A DNA stretch of 16,821 nucleotides from CAZGMN01 sp964526905 (GTDB taxonomy: Bacteria; Acidobacteriota; Aminicenantia; Aminicenantales; Aminicenantaceae): positions 1 through 16,821 of the forward strand of contig CAZGMN010000044.1 in NCBI GenBank assembly GCA_964526905.1. The letters are read 5' to 3'. The notes beneath the pieces were generated by a model. It worked only from the letters and a program-made list of their open reading frames with translations. It ran no database searches and was not told where the DNA came from. Of this stretch, positions 14,526 to 16,821 are shown piece after piece (the first letter of the stretch is position 1; every line of letters begins with the position of its first letter). The position numbers and the translations under genes were made by a program.

Positions 14526-16541
14526 TTAAATTAAGGATTCAGCCACGAGTTGAGAGATATCTTTTACTTTTATATCTGTGCGCTCCTTATCTTTAAGCCC
14601 ATCTTGGAGCATCGTCAAGCAGAAGGGACAGGTTGTCGCCGCCACCTTAGCCTGAGAAGAGATCACTTCATCTGTTCTGATATGGTTGATGCGTTTCCCT
14701 AAGGATTCCTCTGTCCACATCAGGCCCCCACCCCCTCCACAGCAAAAACTGTGGTCCTTGTTATTTTTTAGCTCGATCAACTTCCCTTGACTTAAATTTG
14801 ACAGTATTTCGCGCGGCTCATCAATGATTCCGTTGTGTCGGCTGAGATAGCAGGAGTCATGAAACGTAAAGTGGGAATCTGCTTTGGGGAGGAGATGCAA
14901 CTTTCCTTCCTTGAGAAGGTTGTTGATGAGCTGGACATGATGGATGACCTTGATCTTTTGGATCCTCTCTTTCTCCTCAGGGGATAATCCAGGAATAAGG
15001 TCAAGCATTTTTGGATATTCGTTTTTAAAAGTGTTGTATCCGTGAGGGCAGGTGACAATGATTTTTTGAACTTTATATTTTTTAAAGAGTTCTATATTTT
15101 CTCGGGCTAGAGTCTGGAAAAGATACTCATTTCCCAATCTCCGCGCCGAATCACCGCAACATTTCTCCTCGGTGCCCAGGATAGCAAAATCCACTCCAGC
15201 TTTGTTCATTATGGATACCGTGGCTTTTGAGATTTTTTTCCCTTCTTCATCGAAGCTACCTGCACATCCTACCCAGAAGAGGCATTCTGCCTCAGGATGT
15301 TTTCCGGCCAACTTTATATTTAATCCTTGGCACCAGTCAGCTCTGGTGGCAAACCCCAAGCCCCATGGATTACTGTTTGCCTCCATGTTCCGGAAAAACA
15401 TGCTTAATTCGGACGGGAATTTGCTTTCCATCAGCACCTGACTTTGTCTTAGGCCTACAACCTTAGGGATATGTTCTATTTCCACCGGGCAGACATGCAT
15501 GCACGCTCCGCAGGTTGTGCAGGTCCAGATTTCTCCTTCTGTGTAGATGCCTTTCATTAAAGGTTTGATCTCCTCCTTTTTTTTGAGGATAAGTTTGCTG
15601 CCTTCTCTGCGGAGATAGTTTTTTAGATTGAAAATGATCATTTTTGGAGAAAGGGGTTTTTCACTCGCAAAAGCAGGGCAGGCATCTTGGCAGCGGCCGC
15701 ATTCCATGCAGGAAAAAGCATCCAGCAGGTCTTTCCAAGTGAAATCCGTTGCTCTTTCGACTCCGAAGACTTCTGCTTTCTCGATATCCAGGGCTTTTAG
15801 CTCGCCTCGAGGCTGGTGAGAACGGAAAAAGAGATTCAAGGGGCCGGTGAACATATGGAAATATTTGGAGTGAGGAACATAAGCAATAAAGCTGAAGACG
15901 ATGAGAATATGGAGCCACCAGGAGACTTTAAGGTGAGTTGAGAGAAGGGCAGGGGAGAACCCTGAGTTTCTTAGAATGTTAGCAAAGTAGCTTCCTAAAA
16001 AAGAAAGACGCTCTGTTTGAGGATGGCTGGCGATTGCAAAAACTTCGAAGTACAAATAACTCAATGTCACTGTAATGATGAGGAGATAAATCATTCCGGA
16101 ATCGAGAAGTGTGGTTGCATAGGCCTTTGGCCTGATGATATATCTCCTGATGATGAAAAAGACAATGGCGAAAAGGATGAGAATGGCGAACAGATCAACG
16201 ATGAATGAGAAGAGAAGAGCGAAGTTTGTCTGGCCAAATATATAAAAATTCTCGAGGTATCCTTCGAAGATATGGTTAATGGTCATGGTGTCGAAGGTCA
16301 AGGCGCCATAAAAGATGAAAACATGCATGAATCCGGTGAATGGCCTTTCGTTTTTAAGAGTGCACATTTGGAGGAGAACTTTAGCCAATGCCTCCTTCAA
16401 TCTTCTCGCGGGCTTGTCTAATCTTCTTTCTGGCTTGCCAGAGCGTATAATTCTGTAGCGGTAAAAAACTGGAATTAAAAAGGCAAAAAACGTAGCGAGG
16501 ATAAGAAAAGAAAAAATGATTTTTTCCAAGGGTGTCAGCAT
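14526..16541 (-). CDS. Membrane Fe-S oxidoreductase, EtfD/EMO-like (NarI-like + 2x[4Fe-4S] + 2 CCG)
   Basis: A 671-residue electron carrier of the class proposed to pass electrons from electron-transfer flavoprotein to menaquinone (EMO, DUF224/EtfD). In order: about five membrane helices resembling the b-haem NarI module (about 7-27, 68-90, 106-132, 148-170, 205-225; H73, H211 and H224 are possible haem ligands); a dicluster ferredoxin domain (C278-C281-C284-C288 and C341-C344-C347-C351); and two HdrD-like CCG domains. The second CCG domain is complete (C564, C600-C601, C638-C641). The first has C420/C426, C461-C462 and C498, but the last Cys is Gly (CPHGYNT). The start at 16541 is set by AGGAGG 4 bp upstream; an in-frame TTG at 16571 would put that site inside the gene. 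No etfAB lies in the window, so the partner is inferred. It is the second gene of a unit with the partial upstream gene. Confidence 0.88.
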   Translation of the reverse strand: MLTPLEKIIFSFLILATFFAFLIPVFYRYRIIRSGKPERRLDKPARRLKEALAKVLLQMCTLKNERPFTGFMHVFIFYGALTFDTMTINHIFEGYLENFYIFGQTNFALLFSFIVDLFAILILFAIVFFIIRRYIIRPKAYATTLLDSGMIYLLIITVTLSYLYFEVFAIASHPQTERLSFLGSYFANILRNSGFSPALLSTHLKVSWWLHILIVFSFIAYVPHSKYFHMFTGPLNLFFRSHQPRGELKALDIEKAEVFGVERATDFTWKDLLDAFSCMECGRCQDACPAFASEKPLSPKMIIFNLKNYLRREGSKLILKKKEEIKPLMKGIYTEGEIWTCTTCGACMHVCPVEIEHIPKVVGLRQSQVLMESKFPSELSMFFRNMEANSNPWGLGFATRADWCQGLNIKLAGKHPEAECLFWVGCAGSFDEEGKKISKATVSIMNKAGVDFAILGTEEKCCGDSARRLGNEYLFQTLARENIELFKKYKVQKIIVTCPHGYNTFKNEYPKMLDLIPGLSPEEKERIQKIKVIHHVQLINNLLKEGKLHLLPKADSHFTFHDSCYLSRHNGIIDEPREILSNLSQGKLIELKNNKDHSFCCGGGGGLMWTEESLGKRINHIRTDEVISSQAKVAATTCPFCLTMLQDGLKDKERTDIKVKDISQLVAESLI

Positions 16542-16554
16542 CGTGCCTCCTTTC

Positions 16555-16821
16555 TTAGAAGGGGATGGCAATGCCCCAGGTCAACTTGTAGAATTTTTTC
16601 CTGTTTCCAAGCGGGCTTGTCTTCATGTCCTGCCAATAGCCTCCGCCAGTCGAGAGCTCAAGCCAAGCTGAGAGCTTGACCCGGATGATGAGGTCTGCCA
16701 GGAAAGCTTGACCGAAGGAGAGAAGCCTATCAGCTTGCGACTTAAGCTGAAAATGGAGGCCAATTCGGTCTTCAAGCCAAGTTCCAATTCTGATTCCGAA
16801 TTCTTGGCGTAAATCTTTGCC
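16555..16821 (-). CDS. C-terminal part of a probable outer-membrane beta-barrel protein (cut by window edge)
   Basis: An open frame enters at the right edge and runs 88 codons to a TAA at 16555-16557. The visible residues alternate in the way of amphipathic strands (EFGIRIGTWL, IGLHFQLKS, LIIRVKLSAWLELS, YKLTWGIAIPF) and end in Phe, the usual C-terminal signal for Bam-dependent insertion. The N-terminus, signal peptide and family are outside the window. It lies 13 bp upstream of the oxidoreductase start and is probably co-transcribed with it. Confidence 0.65.
   Translation of the reverse strand, partial: GKDLRQEFGIRIGTWLEDRIGLHFQLKSQADRLLSFGQAFLADLIIRVKLSAWLELSTGGGYWQDMKTSPLGNRKKFYKLTWGIAIPF

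Noticed and set aside
1..16821. CRISPR array, tRNA, rRNA, integrase or transposase
   Set aside because: No regularly spaced repeats, cloverleaf-like segments or recombinase motifs were found on reading both strands.

Overview
The window (16.8 kb) looks like an ordinary chromosomal segment of a Gram-negative, probably anaerobic bacterium from a poorly sampled lineage. Evidence for an outer membrane is a BamD-like assembly protein, two proteins that end in the beta-barrel C-terminal phenylalanine, and several export signals. A K+-independent H+-pumping pyrophosphatase and a membrane Fe-S oxidoreductase of the EtfD/EMO type point to an energy-limited anaerobic or syntrophic lifestyle. The combination is reminiscent of Aminicenantes or deltaproteobacteria-like genomes, but this placement is inference and not proven by the sequence. 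I see no rRNA, tRNA, CRISPR array, transposase or phage gene.

Left part (1-5260). An A+T-rich leader precedes a MinD/FlhG-like ATPase. The ATPase overlaps by one base a gene for a degenerate J-domain fused to a RodZ-type helix-turn-helix. A PilZ (c-di-GMP receptor) gene faces them and has a near-consensus sigma-70 promoter backed by two A6 tracts exactly 10 bp apart. Next come the membrane pyrophosphatase hppA and a small unrecognised gene.

Middle part (5305-13271), all on the minus strand. miaB (tRNA methylthiotransferase) is a separate unit. Above it lies a probable operon, in transcription order: a PASTA-repeat membrane protein, rpe, a 155-bp palindromic element, bamD, a beta-barrel protein, a secreted S8 protease, and recN, closed by a hairpin terminator. 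Gaps in this operon are 1-31 bp, with one TAATG overlap, except for the roughly 200 bp around the palindromic element. It mixes envelope biogenesis, a pentose-phosphate enzyme and DNA repair, which is typical of housekeeping clusters in such lineages.

Right part (13301-16821). A threonine aldolase gene diverges from the PASTA operon. It converges on a minus-strand pair made of the 3' end of a beta-barrel protein gene, cut by the window edge, and the EtfD/EMO-like oxidoreductase.

The least explained object is the palindromic element at 11722-11876 between rpe and bamD. Other points worth attention are the ATPase/J-HTH pair, the phased A-tract promoter of the PilZ gene, a subtilase with Ala in place of the Met after the catalytic Ser, and a first CCG domain lacking its last Cys in the oxidoreductase.
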